Below, one piece after another: positions 1 through 9,329 of a stretch of 64,000 nt of DNA (the stretch's first letter is position 1; each line of letters opens with the position of its first letter). This DNA is from Streptomonospora salina (GTDB taxonomy: Bacteria; Actinomycetota; Actinomycetes; Streptosporangiales; Streptosporangiaceae), in contig NZ_JACHLY010000001.1 of assembly GCF_014204715.1 (NCBI RefSeq), positions 4,424,501 through 4,488,500 of the forward strand. The letters run 5' to 3'. Below the pieces are notes generated by a model. The model did not search any database. It was not told where the DNA came from and saw only the letters and a list, made by a program, of their open reading frames with translations. Position numbers and translations under genes: made by a program.

Positions 1-695
1 CGGGCGACGTGGGTGGCCAGAACCGTGCCGTTGCCCGGCAGCGCCAGGCCCATGGCCTCGGTCAGGCAGTTCATCGAGTTGGCGGTGAACATGCCCGAGC
101 ACGAACCGCAGGTGGGGCAGGCCGACTCCTCCAGGGTGTCCAGTTCGGAGTCGGAGACGCTGTCGTCGGCGGAGGCGACCATCGCGTCGATCAGGTCCAG
201 CTTGCGCTCGGTGACGGCGGTGCCGTTGACCACCGTGGCCTTGCCGGCCTCCATGGGGCCGCCGGAGACGAAGACCGTGGGCACGTTCAGCCGCATCGCG
301 GCCAGCAGCATGCCCGGAGTGATCTTGTCGCAGTTGGAGATGCACACCAGGGCGTCGGCGCAGTGGGCGTTGACCATGTACTCCAGGGCGTCGGCGATCA
401 CCTCGCGGCTGGGCAGCGAGTAGAGCATGCCGCCGTGGCCCATGGCGATGCCGTCGTCGACCGCGATGCTGTTGAACTCGCGCGGCACTCCGCCTGCTTC
501 GCGCACCGCGCCGGAGACGACGTCGGCGACCTCGCGGAGGTGGACGTGGCCCGGCACGAACTCGGTGAAGCTGTTGGCGATCGCGACGATCGGCTTGCCG
601 AAGTCCTCGCGTTCCACACCGGTCGCGCGCATGAGGGCGCGCGCGCCGGCCATGTTCCTGCCGTGGGTGACGGTGCGTGAGCGCAGCGCGGGCAT
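1..695 (-). CDS. ilvD: Dihydroxy-acid dehydratase, N-terminal part (cut by window edge)
   Basis: IlvD dehydrates 2,3-dihydroxy-isovalerate and 2,3-dihydroxy-3-methylvalerate to their 2-keto acids in valine and isoleucine synthesis, using an iron-sulfur cluster. Translating the minus strand from 695 gives [20 protein letters not shown], then [10 protein letters not shown] and [20 protein letters not shown], which carry cluster and active-site cysteines characteristic of IlvD/Edd. About 231 residues are present; the rest lies beyond base 1. The ATG at 693-695 has a GGGAGC ribosome binding site about 8 nt upstream. Identification is firm; the missing C-terminus cannot be assessed. Confidence 0.95.
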   Translation of the reverse strand, partial: MPALRSRTVTHGRNMAGARALMRATGVEREDFGKPIVAIANSFTEFVPGHVHLREVADVVSGAVREAGGVPREFNSIAVDDGIAMGHGGMLYSLPSREVIADALEYMVNAHCADALVCISNCDKITPGMLLAAMRLNVPTVFVSGGPMEAGKATVVNGTAVTERKLDLIDAMVASADDSVSDSELDTLEESACPTCGSCSGMFTANSMNCLTEAMGLALPGNGTVLATHVA

Positions 696-812
696 GGGGT
701 GCTCCCATCGACGCCAGGGGCGTGGACGACATGTGTTCCCCACCGATGGTAGCCCCGCCACGAACTCTGTACGTCTCGGGTACGAAGATCGAGTGTCCGA
801 ATAATGAGACAG

Positions 813-830
813 AGGGGGGTTCGCCCCCCT
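813..830 (-). terminator. Short GC hairpin with TTCG loop
   Basis: A 7-bp stem (A plus six G, paired with six C plus T) closes a TTCG tetraloop. It lies in the gap between the NERD gene and ilvD, both on the minus strand. Together with the larger hairpin at 851-888 it probably ends transcription of the NERD gene before ilvD. There is no T-run. Confidence 0.4.
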
Positions 831-850
831 GTGCGCCCGGACCGGAGCGG

Positions 851-888
851 GCGAACGCGCCGGAGCGGGCGGGCTCCGGCGCGTTCGC
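851..888 (-). terminator. Strong 16-bp hairpin after the NERD gene
   Basis: Perfect 16-bp arms at 851-866 and 873-888 with a 6-nt loop, about 40 nt past the stop of the NERD-domain gene on the minus strand. No T-run follows, as is common for actinomycete hairpin terminators. Confidence 0.55.
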
Positions 889-928
889 GGGGCGGGTGGA
901 GGAGGCGGGCGGGGCGGCCGCCGGCGCC

Positions 929-1750
929 TCAGTAGCGCGCGGGCAGCACGGTGCGGGCGGCCTCGGTGATCTCCTCGATCTCGTCGTCGCTCAGCCGCTC
1001 GTTTCCGCTGCGCAGCCACTTGCGGACCTTGCTCCCCGCGATGAGGTCGACACCGCGCAGGTTGTGGCTGTCCCACGGCAGGGTCGGGCCGTAGACGGCG
1101 AGGGACGCGCGCACGCTGATATCGCGCCCGACGTGCTCGCTGATCAGCTTCTCGGCCGTGCGCGCCTCTTCGAGCGCCTCGTCGATACGCTCGTTCTTCG
1201 AGAACTTGCCGTGGTAGAGCTTCTCCAGTTTGTTGCGCACCGGGAGCCGCTTGTCCCAGGACTCGGAATCGATGGCGAAGGCGCCGCGCCGACCCACGAT
1301 GAAGTGGTCGATCTGGCCGTTGCCGCCGGGGACGCCGCGGGCGTGCATCACCCGGTAGCCCAGTTTCCGCATCACCCGCAGTTGGGCCTCCGTGCGGCGC
1401 TGGGCCGCCGAGGGCCTGCGCCAGCGCGGGACTTCGGAGTGCCGGCGGGAGGAGCGGACGATGAGGACGATCAGGACCGCTGCGGTGAGCGTGGCGCCGA
1501 TCCGCCAGTCGGCGGCGAGGAATCCGCCGGCGGCCCCGGCGGCGGCCGCGGCGGCGCCGCGCAGGAGCCATCGCCGGCCCGATGCCGACGTGAGTGCGCC
1601 GTAGGTCGTGCGGGCCGCGGAGCCGTCGCCGCGGGATCCGCCGGAACCGGTCGTGCGGGACGGGTCGAAGGGCGATCCGGAGCCGGTCTGCTGCGCGGCG
1701 CCGTTGACTGAGGTTGCCGAATCCACGCTGGAAAGAGTAGTTCGATCCAT
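929..1750 (-). CDS. NERD-domain membrane-anchored protein
   Basis: 273 aa. A Ser/Thr/Gly-rich N-terminus (about residues 1-60) precedes a hydrophobic stretch at about 62-98, rich in Ala, Leu, Ile and Val, that should form one or two membrane helices. The C-terminal part contains [14 protein letters not shown] followed by FAIDSESW, resembling the core of NERD (nuclease-related) domains, which share the restriction-endonuclease-like fold. No substrate is known. The next gene leftward, ilvD, is separated by two hairpins, so the two are probably transcribed independently. Confidence 0.75.
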   Translation of the reverse strand: MDRTTLSSVDSATSVNGAAQQTGSGSPFDPSRTTGSGGSRGDGSAARTTYGALTSASGRRWLLRGAAAAAAGAAGGFLAADWRIGATLTAAVLIVLIVRSSRRHSEVPRWRRPSAAQRRTEAQLRVMRKLGYRVMHARGVPGGNGQIDHFIVGRRGAFAIDSESWDKRLPVRNKLEKLYHGKFSKNERIDEALEEARTAEKLISEHVGRDISVRASLAVYGPTLPWDSHNLRGVDLIAGSKVRKWLRSGNERLSDDEIEEITEAARTVLPARY

Positions 1751-1933
1751 ATGCGAGTCCTAGTACATCGAATCTCACACTTTACTTCCCCGTGCCGGGG
1801 GTGTTCTCACGTGTGCGCCGGGTTGCTCCGGGGCAAGACAGTCCTTTCCCCGGATCTCTAGAGAGGCACCGCGGTAAGCGTGCCCCGGGCGCGCGTTTCT
1901 CACACCGGCGGTTGCGGACTACGCTCTGCCGAT

Positions 1934-3358
1934 ATGGCCGAAATCCACGAGCTGACGGCGATCCAGCAGGCCGAAGCCGTCCGCCGCCGAGATCTCTCGC
2001 CGGTGGAGATCACCGACCACTACCTCGCGCGTATCGAGCGCCTCGACAGCCGCCTCGGTGCCTTCATTGCGGTCGCGGGCGAATTCGCGCGGGAGCAGGC
2101 CCGGAATGCGGAGAACACGGCGCTTTCCGACACGCCGGGAGAACCCCCGCCGCTGCTGGGCGTGCCCATACCGGTCAAGGACCTCGATCCGGTGGCGGGC
2201 CTGCCCTACACCGGCGGGTCGGCCGTCTACGCCGACCGGATCGCCGGCACCGACTCCGACGTGGTCGCGGAGCTGCGCGCGGCCGGGGCCGTGTTCACCG
2301 GCAAGACCAACACCCCCGAGTTCGGCTGCTCCTGCTACACCGAGAACGACGTCGCCCCCGCCGCCCGCACCCCCTGGGACCTCGCGCGCTCCGCCGGCGG
2401 GTCCAGCGGGGGCGCGGCGGCCGCGGTGGCGGCCGGCCTCGCTCCCGCGGCCCACGCCGGCGACGGCGGCGGCTCCATCCGGATACCGGCCTCCGCATGC
2501 GGGGTCTTCGGCCTCAAACCCACCCGCGGCCGGGTGACCCGGGGCCCGGTCAAGCCCGAGTTCACCGGGTTGGCCACCTCCGGCCCGATCGCGCGCACCG
2601 TCGCCGACGCCGCGCTGCTGCTGGACATCATCTCCGTCAACCGCCCCGGCGACTACTTCACCGCCCCGCCGCTGGCGGCCGGCGAGACCTTCCTCGGCCA
2701 CGCTCTGCGCGAGCCCGGCCGGCTGCGCATCGCCCGGTTCAGTACGCCCCCCGTGCCCGGTGCGGAAGTCGACCCCGAGGTCGCCGCCGCCCACGAGGAG
2801 GCGGCCAAGCTGCTGGCCGAACTGGGACACGAGGTCGAAGAGATCGACACGCCCGTCGGCGCACCCGTACTGGAGGACTTCGAGCTGATCTGGGCGGCGA
2901 TGGCGGCATCCGAGCCGGTGGAGGCCGCCGACGAGCACCTGCTGCGCCCGCTCACCCGCGCGCTGCGCGAGCGCGCGGCCGACTCCTCCATCGCCGCCTA
3001 CATGGGCGCCGCCGCCCGCCTGCAGAACGCCGGACGCGAGGTTCTGCCGCGCGTGCTGGCCTACGACGCGGTCCTCAGCCCGACCGTCGCCCGGCTTCCG
3101 GTGCCGGTGGGCCACTTCGTCGGCGCCCCGGCCGACGAAGTCCGCCGGATGACGGAGTTCACCCCGTTCGCGTCCCTGGCCAACATCACCGGCCAGCCGT
3201 CGGTCACCGTCCCGCTGCACTGGAGCGCCGACGGGCTTCCGGCGGGCGTCATGCTCACCGGAAGGCCGGGCGGCGAACCTACTCTGCTCTCGCTGTCGGC
3301 GCAGTTGGAGGCGGCGCGGCCGTGGGCGGACCGGCGGCCGCCGGTGTGGTGGGAGTAG
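1934..3358 (+). CDS. Amidase signature family protein
   Basis: 474 aa from the ATG at 1934; a GTG at 1880 would add 18 residues of unlikely leader. This is an amidase-signature hydrolase, whose members cleave carboxamides with a Ser-cisSer-Lys triad. The Lys motif is seen in VPIPVKDLDP, and the Gly/Ser-rich signature GGSSGGAAAAVAAGLAP is followed by DGGGSIRIPASACGVFGLKP. Length matches the family. The glutamine-tRNA amidotransferase partners GatB and GatC are not nearby, so it is more likely a stand-alone amidase of unknown substrate than GatA. Confidence 0.85.
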   Translation: MAEIHELTAIQQAEAVRRRDLSPVEITDHYLARIERLDSRLGAFIAVAGEFAREQARNAENTALSDTPGEPPPLLGVPIPVKDLDPVAGLPYTGGSAVYADRIAGTDSDVVAELRAAGAVFTGKTNTPEFGCSCYTENDVAPAARTPWDLARSAGGSSGGAAAAVAAGLAPAAHAGDGGGSIRIPASACGVFGLKPTRGRVTRGPVKPEFTGLATSGPIARTVADAALLLDIISVNRPGDYFTAPPLAAGETFLGHALREPGRLRIARFSTPPVPGAEVDPEVAAAHEEAAKLLAELGHEVEEIDTPVGAPVLEDFELIWAAMAASEPVEAADEHLLRPLTRALRERAADSSIAAYMGAAARLQNAGREVLPRVLAYDAVLSPTVARLPVPVGHFVGAPADEVRRMTEFTPFASLANITGQPSVTVPLHWSADGLPAGVMLTGRPGGEPTLLSLSAQLEAARPWADRRPPVWWE

Positions 3359-3767
3359 CGGCCGCGAGCCCCAGCGCGGCCGCCGCCGGCGCGGTCGCGG
3401 CGGCCGCCCCCGCGGCGCCCGCCGCGACCCCGCCCGTGTCGACGGGCCACCCCGTCACCGGCCCGGCGACCGCGGTCCCGCCGGTCAGCCCGCCGGCGAC
3501 CGGCCCGGCGAGGCCGGCGAGGCCGTTGGAACCGGTCCACCCGGCGACCGGGAACGTGACCGCGATCGGCAGCCCGCCGACCTGTGCCCGCGCGCACAGC
3601 GACCAGAACAGCAGCGACCGCACGTCCGGGAGGGCGAAGAGCCGACGGCAGGGCGCGAACACTCGGGCGATACCGGCAAGCGATACCGCCGGAAAATCCA
3701 CGACCTGCATCGGATTCATTTTTCCGGCGAACTTCGCATTCGTTGCCGAGGAATGCGACGCGGGCAT
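3279..3767 (-). pseudogene. Probable MFS transporter N-terminal remnant
   Basis: A 162-codon minus-strand frame overlaps the amidase 3' end. Residues about 28-90 (LLFWSLCARAQVGGLPIAV, later GGLTGGTAVAGPVTG) read like the first two helices of a major-facilitator permease. After that the frame dissolves into an Ala/Pro/Thr-rich run and stops, where an intact permease would continue for about 300 residues. I read this as a truncated, decaying gene; a short membrane protein cannot be excluded. It fills most of the gap between the amidase and malQ. Confidence 0.35.
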
Positions 3768-3812
3768 GGCGGAGGCGCCACGAATCCGCGTTGTGCGGCA
3801 TTATCGTTCTCT

Positions 3813-5861
3813 GTGAGTGATGCGGACCTGGCCAGGCTGGCCGAAGAATACGGCGTGGCTACGACCTACGCGGACTGGCGCGGCCGCGGCGCGCGGGTTC
3901 CCCCCGACACGCTGCGCCACGTCCTGGGGGCTCTCGGGGTCGACGCCTCCGCGCCCCGCGGAGCCCTGGAGGAGCACTGGGCACGCCAGGCCACCCGGCT
4001 GCTACCGCCGTGCGTGGTCACCCGCGCCGGCCGCACCCCGCAGCTGCCGCTGCCCGACCTCTCGCGCTGCTGGGTCGAGCAGGCCGGCGGCGGGTGGAGC
4101 GAACCGGGGCCGCACCTGCCGCTCGGGCGCCATACCCTGCACGTCGAGAACGGGGCCGTGCGCCAGCAGGCCCCGCTGCTGGTGGTGCCCGACCGCCTGA
4201 CCACCCGGCCCGAACGGCGCGTCTGGGGCATGATGGCCCAGCTGTACTCGCTGCGTTCGCGCGCCTCCTGGGGCATGGGCGACCTGCGCGACCTCGCCGA
4301 ACTCGCCGATTGGAGCGCCCGCGACCTGGGAGCCGACTTCACCCTGGTCAATCCCCTGCACGCGACCGAGCCGGCCGGACCGATCGAACCCTCGCCCTAT
4401 TTCCCCGTCAGCCGCCGCTACGGCGGACCGCTCAACATCCGCATCGAGGACGTCCCCGAGTACGCCGCTCTCGAACCCGCCCAGCGCGAGTCCATCCAGC
4501 GCCTGGCCCGCCCGCTGCGCGAGCACGCCCGCACCGCCGACCTGCTCGACCGCGACGCCGTCTGGGAGGCCAAGCGCGCCGCGCTGACCACGCTGTTCCA
4601 CGTGCAGCGCACTCCGGCGCGCGAAGCCGCGTTCCGATCCTTCCTCGCCCGTGAAGGCGCACCGCTGGTGGAATACGCCACCTGGTGCGCCCTGGCCGAC
4701 GAGCACGGGTGCGACTACCGCACCTGGCCGGCCGAGTTGCGCGACGCCTCCGCCCACACGGTCGGCGCCGAGGCGCTCCGCCGCTGGCCGGGCGTGGAGT
4801 TCCACCGCTGGCTGCAATGGATCCTCGACGACCAGCTCGCCGCCGCCCAGGCCGGTGCGCGCGCGGCCGGCATGGAGATGGGGATCGTGCACGACCTGGC
4901 CGTCGGCGTGCAACCCGGCGGCGCCGACGCCTGGATGTACGCCGACGCCGTGGCGTCCGGCGTGAGCGTGGGAGCGCCGCCCGACGAGTTCAACCAGCGC
5001 GGACAGGACTGGGGCCAGCCGCCCTGGCACCCCGGCCGGCTGGCCGAGCGGGCCTACGGCCCCTTCCGCCAAGTCCTGGGCCAGGCGCTGCGCCACGCCG
5101 GCGGGCTGCGCATGGACCACATCATGGGCCTGTTCCGGTTGTGGTGGGTGCCCGACGGGGCGTCGCCCGACCAGGGGACCTACGTGCGCTACGACCACGA
5201 AGGCATGGTCGGCAGCCTGCTGCTGGCCGCCCACGAGTTCGGTGCCGCTGTGGTGGGCGAGGACCTGGGGACCGTCGAACCCTGGGTGCGCGACCACCTC
5301 AGCGAACGCGGAGTGCTGGGCACGTCGGTGCTGTGGTTCGAACGCCGGGACGACGGCAGCCCGCGCCGCCCCGAGGAGTGGCGGTCGGACTGCCTGGCGA
5401 CCGTCGCCACCCACGACCTGCCGCCGGTCGCCTCCTACCTCTCCGCCGAGCACGTCGAGCTGCGCGAGCACCTGGGACTGCTCGACCGCCCGGCCGCCGA
5501 AGAACGCGTCGACGCCGAGGCGCAGGTCGCCGCATGGCGCGACCGCCTGGTGGACCTGGGCCTGCTCGCCCCGGACGTCGACCCGCTGTCCGACCCCGGA
5601 TCGGTGGTCGCCGCCCTGCACGCCTACCTCGTGCGCACCCCCGCGCCCATGATCGGGATATCGCTGGCCGACGTGGTCGGCGACCGGCGGATGCAGAACC
5701 AGCCCGGCACCAGCGACGCTTACCCCAACTGGCGGATCCCGCTGACCACGGCCGAGGGGGAGCCGGTCCTCCTCGACGAGCTGATGGCCGACCCGCGCCT
5801 GGCGGAGTATGCGCGCCGGTCCCTGAAACCGCTCATCGAGCCGTCCTACCTGGAGTCCTGA
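3813..5861 (+). CDS. malQ: 4-alpha-glucanotransferase (amylomaltase)
   Basis: 682 aa starting at a GTG (3813). MalQ transfers maltooligosaccharide segments between alpha-1,4-glucans (GH77), acting in glycogen and maltodextrin metabolism. GH77 landmarks are present: MGIVHDLAVGVQPGGADAW, GGLRMDHIMGLFRLWWVP (nucleophile-region Asp), VVGEDLGTVEPWVRDHL (acid/base Glu) and ATHDLPPVASYLS. The long N-terminal domain is typical of actinobacterial MalQ. The frame remains open upstream to 3753 but that extension is not MalQ-like. Confidence 0.95.
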   Translation: MSDADLARLAEEYGVATTYADWRGRGARVPPDTLRHVLGALGVDASAPRGALEEHWARQATRLLPPCVVTRAGRTPQLPLPDLSRCWVEQAGGGWSEPGPHLPLGRHTLHVENGAVRQQAPLLVVPDRLTTRPERRVWGMMAQLYSLRSRASWGMGDLRDLAELADWSARDLGADFTLVNPLHATEPAGPIEPSPYFPVSRRYGGPLNIRIEDVPEYAALEPAQRESIQRLARPLREHARTADLLDRDAVWEAKRAALTTLFHVQRTPAREAAFRSFLAREGAPLVEYATWCALADEHGCDYRTWPAELRDASAHTVGAEALRRWPGVEFHRWLQWILDDQLAAAQAGARAAGMEMGIVHDLAVGVQPGGADAWMYADAVASGVSVGAPPDEFNQRGQDWGQPPWHPGRLAERAYGPFRQVLGQALRHAGGLRMDHIMGLFRLWWVPDGASPDQGTYVRYDHEGMVGSLLLAAHEFGAAVVGEDLGTVEPWVRDHLSERGVLGTSVLWFERRDDGSPRRPEEWRSDCLATVATHDLPPVASYLSAEHVELREHLGLLDRPAAEERVDAEAQVAAWRDRLVDLGLLAPDVDPLSDPGSVVAALHAYLVRTPAPMIGISLADVVGDRRMQNQPGTSDAYPNWRIPLTTAEGEPVLLDELMADPRLAEYARRSLKPLIEPSYLES

Positions 5862-5894
5862 CCAGCGCACCCGGCCCCGCCGGCGGGTGCGGCG

Positions 5895-6368
5895 TCAGGC
5901 CCGGCCGGCCACCAGCGGGTATCCCTCCCGGGACCCGTCTGTGACGACGTCGAACAGCCGATCCGCCGCACCGGGCTCGGCATCGGGGTCGATGCCGTAC
6001 CAGGCGGTGTCGTCGTGCACCAGCAGGCGCGAGCGGTCCGGCGAGGGCACGGCCTGCTCGGGTACGGAGGGGACCTCGAAGGTGCGGTCGTCGGAGTAGC
6101 CGCCGCCGTCGTCGTCGATCTCCAGGAAGTACACGTTTCCGACGCCGCCGACGCCGCCCTGCTGCGCGCTGAACCACAGCCGGCCGCCCTGGAACTCCGG
6201 CGCCGACCACCTCTCGCCCTCGGGCGGCACCAGTTCCGCGTCCTCGGTGTAGGCCGAACCGTCCGCGGACCGCTCGGCCACGTGCACCCCCGGTGTCTCG
6301 AAGGGCGCGTAGGCGAAGCGCTGCCAGTCCGCGGTGAACCGCCCGTGTACCGGGACGCGCATCGACAC
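5895..6368 (-). CDS. Hypothetical protein, possible beta-propeller-like fragment
   Basis: 157 aa, acidic, rich in Trp, Tyr, Asp and Gly, with alternating short beta-strand-like segments (for example RLWFSAQQGG and SRLLVHDDTAWYGIDP). No signal peptide or membrane helix is visible and I do not recognise the family. It converges with malQ, leaving 33 bp between the two stops. The start is uncertain (GTG 6368 or ATG 6362) with no clear ribosome binding site. Confidence 0.45.
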   Translation of the reverse strand: MSMRVPVHGRFTADWQRFAYAPFETPGVHVAERSADGSAYTEDAELVPPEGERWSAPEFQGGRLWFSAQQGGVGGVGNVYFLEIDDDGGGYSDDRTFEVPSVPEQAVPSPDRSRLLVHDDTAWYGIDPDAEPGAADRLFDVVTDGSREGYPLVAGRA

Positions 6369-6440
6369 CGGGTCGCCGACGCATCCTCCGCCCGTGCGGA
6401 TTCCGCACGTGCCGCCGCTTCGCGCTCCGCCCGGACGGCG

Positions 6441-6480
6441 ACGGGGGCGCCGCCGGGCTTCGGCCCGGCGGCGCCCCCGT
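6441..6480 (-). terminator. 18-bp TTCG hairpin after pepN
   Basis: Perfect 18-bp arms at 6441-6458 and 6463-6480 around a TTCG tetraloop, 18 bp downstream of the pepN stop on the minus strand. A very stable terminator-type hairpin without a T-run. Confidence 0.7.
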
Positions 6481-6497
6481 ACGTCGCGGCTTCCCGG

Positions 6498-9059
6498 CTA
6501 CCCGGTCACGTTCTCCTCGGCGGCACGGGCGTCGCAGCGCTGGGCCTCCAGCGCCCGCCGCACGCCCGCCTGGCCCTCGACGAGCAGGCGGCGCAGGGCC
6601 GGAGCCGGGGCGCTCTTGTCGATGTAGGCCTCGGTGCGGCGGACGGTCTCCTCTTCCACCAGGTGGCGGGGGTAGGCCATCTCCGCGAACGTCTGGGCGA
6701 ACTCGCCGGTCCACTCCTCCCAGATGGAGTCCAGCAGCTCGAAGTAGCGGTCGACGTAGGGGCGGTACAGCTCCCGCTGGGAGGGTTCGGTGAACCCGGC
6801 CAGGGTGGCGCGGAATTCGGCGTTGGCCATCTCGCCGGAGCGGATCCGGTCCCAGGCCTGGGCCTTGGCTTCGGCCGTGGGGATCGCGGCGCGGCAGCCG
6901 GCGGCCTGGCGCTCGCCCGTGGCGGTGGGGTCGAGGTCCAGTTCGGCGGCGATCTCCTTCTCGCCCGCGCGGCCCGCGGCGACCAGGCGGCGCAGCAGCG
7001 TCCAGCGCAGGTCGGTGTCGATGGTCAGTCCCTCGACCGTGATCGCGCCGTCCAGCAGCCCCTGAAGCAGCGAAAGGTGCTGGCCGCCCACGGCCGCTTC
7101 GGCGAACCCGTTGGCGTAGGCCAGCTGCAGGTCGCCGCCCGGCTCGGCAGAGGTGAGCAGGTCGCGCAGCCGCCCGGCCAGCAGGTCGAACCCGCTGTCG
7201 CGCCAAGCGGGGTCGGTGTAGTGGTGCAGCGCGGTGACGGCCTGGCGCAGCAGCGACTGCACCACCATGACGTCGCCGATGCCGCTGAGCCCCGAGGCCA
7301 CCAGCCGCACGTAGTCGCGGGCGGCCATTTCGGCGTCGCGGGTCATGTCCCAGGCGGCGCCGAAGCTCAGCGCGCGCGGCAGGGACTCGGCGATGTCCCC
7401 GGCGCCCTCGACGACGGTGCGCAGCGACCGGTCGTCCAGGCGGATCTTGGTGAAGGTGAGGTCGTCGTCGTTGACCAGCACCAGGTCGGGCCGGGTCGAG
7501 CCGACCAGTTCCGGAACCTCGGTGCGCTCGCCCGAGACGTCCAGCTCGACGCGTTCGCGGCGGACGACGCCCTGCTCCGTGCGGTCGTAGAGCCCGATCG
7601 CCAGCCGGTGGGACCGCAGCGTGGGGTGCTCCTCGGCGGCCTCCTGGCGCACGGCGAAGGAGGTGAAGGTCCCGTCGGGGCCGACCTCGAACTCGGGGCG
7701 CACGGTGTTGACGCCGGCGGTCTCCAACCACTCGCGCGACCACGCGGACAGGTCGCGCCCGGAGGCGTGCTCCAGGTGCCGCAGGAGGTCCGACAGCTCG
7801 GTGTTGCCCCAGGCGTGCTCGGCGAAGTAGGCGCGCACTCCGGCGAAGAAGGCGTCCTCGCCCACGTAGGCCACCAGCTGCTTGAGGACCGAGGCGCCCT
7901 TGGCGTAGGTGATGCCGTCGAAGTTGACCTCGACCGCCTGCATGTCGGCCATGTCGGCGGCGATGGGGTGGGTGGAGGGCAGCTGGTCCTGGCGCAGCGC
8001 CCACGCCTTCTCGACGTTGGCGAAGGTGGTCCAGGCCTCGGTCCACTTGGTGGCGTTGACCTGGCAGTAGACGCTCGCGAAGGTCGCGAACGACTCGTTC
8101 AGCCACAGGTCGTCCCACCAGCGCATGGTGACCAGGTCGCCGAACCACATGTGCGCCATCTCGTGCAGGATGGTCTCGGCGCGGCGCTCGTAGCGGGCGT
8201 CGGTGACCCGCGACCGGAAGACGTAGTCCTCCAGGAAGGTGACGGCGCCGGCGTTCTCCATCGCGCCGGCGTTGAACTCGGGAACGAAGAGCTGGTCGTA
8301 CTTGCCGAAGGGGTAACGCAGCCCGAACAGCCCGTGGTAGAAGTCGAAGCCCTGCTTGGTGACCTCGAGGATCGCGTCGGCGTCGAGGTGCTCGGCCAGC
8401 GAGGCACGGCAGTACACCCCGAGCGGGATCCCGTCGTGCTCGTCGCGCACCACGTGGTACGGGCCGGCGATCAGCGCCGTGATGTAGGTCGAGACCGGGC
8501 CGGTGGCGGGGAAGTGCCAGCGCGCCTTGGGGCCGGCCGGGTCCTCGACGGCCTCGCCCGCGACGTCCGGGGCGCTGTTGGAGACCACCTCGAAACCGGC
8601 GGGGGCGAAGACGGTGAGTTCGAACGGGGCTTTGAGGTCGGGCTGGTCGAAGCACGCGTACATGCGTTGCGCGTCGGCCGTCTCGAACTGGGTGTAGAGG
8701 TAGGTGCCGCCGTCGACCGGGTCGACGAAGCGGTGCAGGCCTTCGCCGGTGCGCATGAACGCCGCCTCGGCCAGCACCCGCAGCTCGTTGCGGGCCTGCA
8801 GGCCGCGCAGGCGGATCCGGCCGCCGTCGAAGACCTCGGCCGGGTCGAGTTCGGTGCCGTTGAGCACCACGGAGGTGACGCTGGGCGCGGTGAGGTCGAT
8901 GAACGTGTCGGCCCCGGGTTCGGCGCAGTCGAATCCGACCACCGTGCGGGACTCGAACGTCTGGTCACTGCCCGTGAGGTCGAGCTCCACGGTGTAGGAG
9001 GAGACGCTCAGGATGCGAGCCCGCTCCCGCGCCTCCTCGCGTGTCAGGTTGCCCGCCAC
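6498..9059 (-). CDS. pepN: Aminopeptidase N (M1 zinc metallopeptidase)
   Basis: 853 aa, the normal length for actinobacterial PepN, which removes N-terminal residues from peptides in the cytoplasm. The M1 substrate-binding motif appears in FNAGAMENAGAVTF. The zinc site HEMAH occurs in ILHEMAHMWFGDL, with the downstream third ligand Glu in LNESFATF. The frame is open far upstream (to 10226), but the GTG at 9059 has GGGAG 8 nt before it and gives the family N-terminus MAGNLTREEARERARIL. It is divergent from the nitroreductase-like gene at 9330. Confidence 0.95.
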   Translation of the reverse strand: MAGNLTREEARERARILSVSSYTVELDLTGSDQTFESRTVVGFDCAEPGADTFIDLTAPSVTSVVLNGTELDPAEVFDGGRIRLRGLQARNELRVLAEAAFMRTGEGLHRFVDPVDGGTYLYTQFETADAQRMYACFDQPDLKAPFELTVFAPAGFEVVSNSAPDVAGEAVEDPAGPKARWHFPATGPVSTYITALIAGPYHVVRDEHDGIPLGVYCRASLAEHLDADAILEVTKQGFDFYHGLFGLRYPFGKYDQLFVPEFNAGAMENAGAVTFLEDYVFRSRVTDARYERRAETILHEMAHMWFGDLVTMRWWDDLWLNESFATFASVYCQVNATKWTEAWTTFANVEKAWALRQDQLPSTHPIAADMADMQAVEVNFDGITYAKGASVLKQLVAYVGEDAFFAGVRAYFAEHAWGNTELSDLLRHLEHASGRDLSAWSREWLETAGVNTVRPEFEVGPDGTFTSFAVRQEAAEEHPTLRSHRLAIGLYDRTEQGVVRRERVELDVSGERTEVPELVGSTRPDLVLVNDDDLTFTKIRLDDRSLRTVVEGAGDIAESLPRALSFGAAWDMTRDAEMAARDYVRLVASGLSGIGDVMVVQSLLRQAVTALHHYTDPAWRDSGFDLLAGRLRDLLTSAEPGGDLQLAYANGFAEAAVGGQHLSLLQGLLDGAITVEGLTIDTDLRWTLLRRLVAAGRAGEKEIAAELDLDPTATGERQAAGCRAAIPTAEAKAQAWDRIRSGEMANAEFRATLAGFTEPSQRELYRPYVDRYFELLDSIWEEWTGEFAQTFAEMAYPRHLVEEETVRRTEAYIDKSAPAPALRRLLVEGQAGVRRALEAQRCDARAAEENVTG

Positions 9060-9329
9060 GTCCGCTCCCTTCAGGCCGCCGTCATCGCCGGCCGGAATCG
9101 CTGGTCCCCCGTTGCGCTTTCGCTGTGTCGCGCCGCAGCGCCGGAATCGAGGGGGTGCAATGCTTGCCGCGTCCGATCCTGCCACGCACGGCGACGGAAT
9201 GCGGAACCGGCGGCGAAGGTTGCAGCACATTGCCGGCGGCCTCCGGCGCGGGCGGCCCTCGCGGGGGGCGGCGGGCGGCGGAGGAGTCCGCCACGACGAG
9301 GTCGACGACGATGTTGCGAGGAGATTCCG

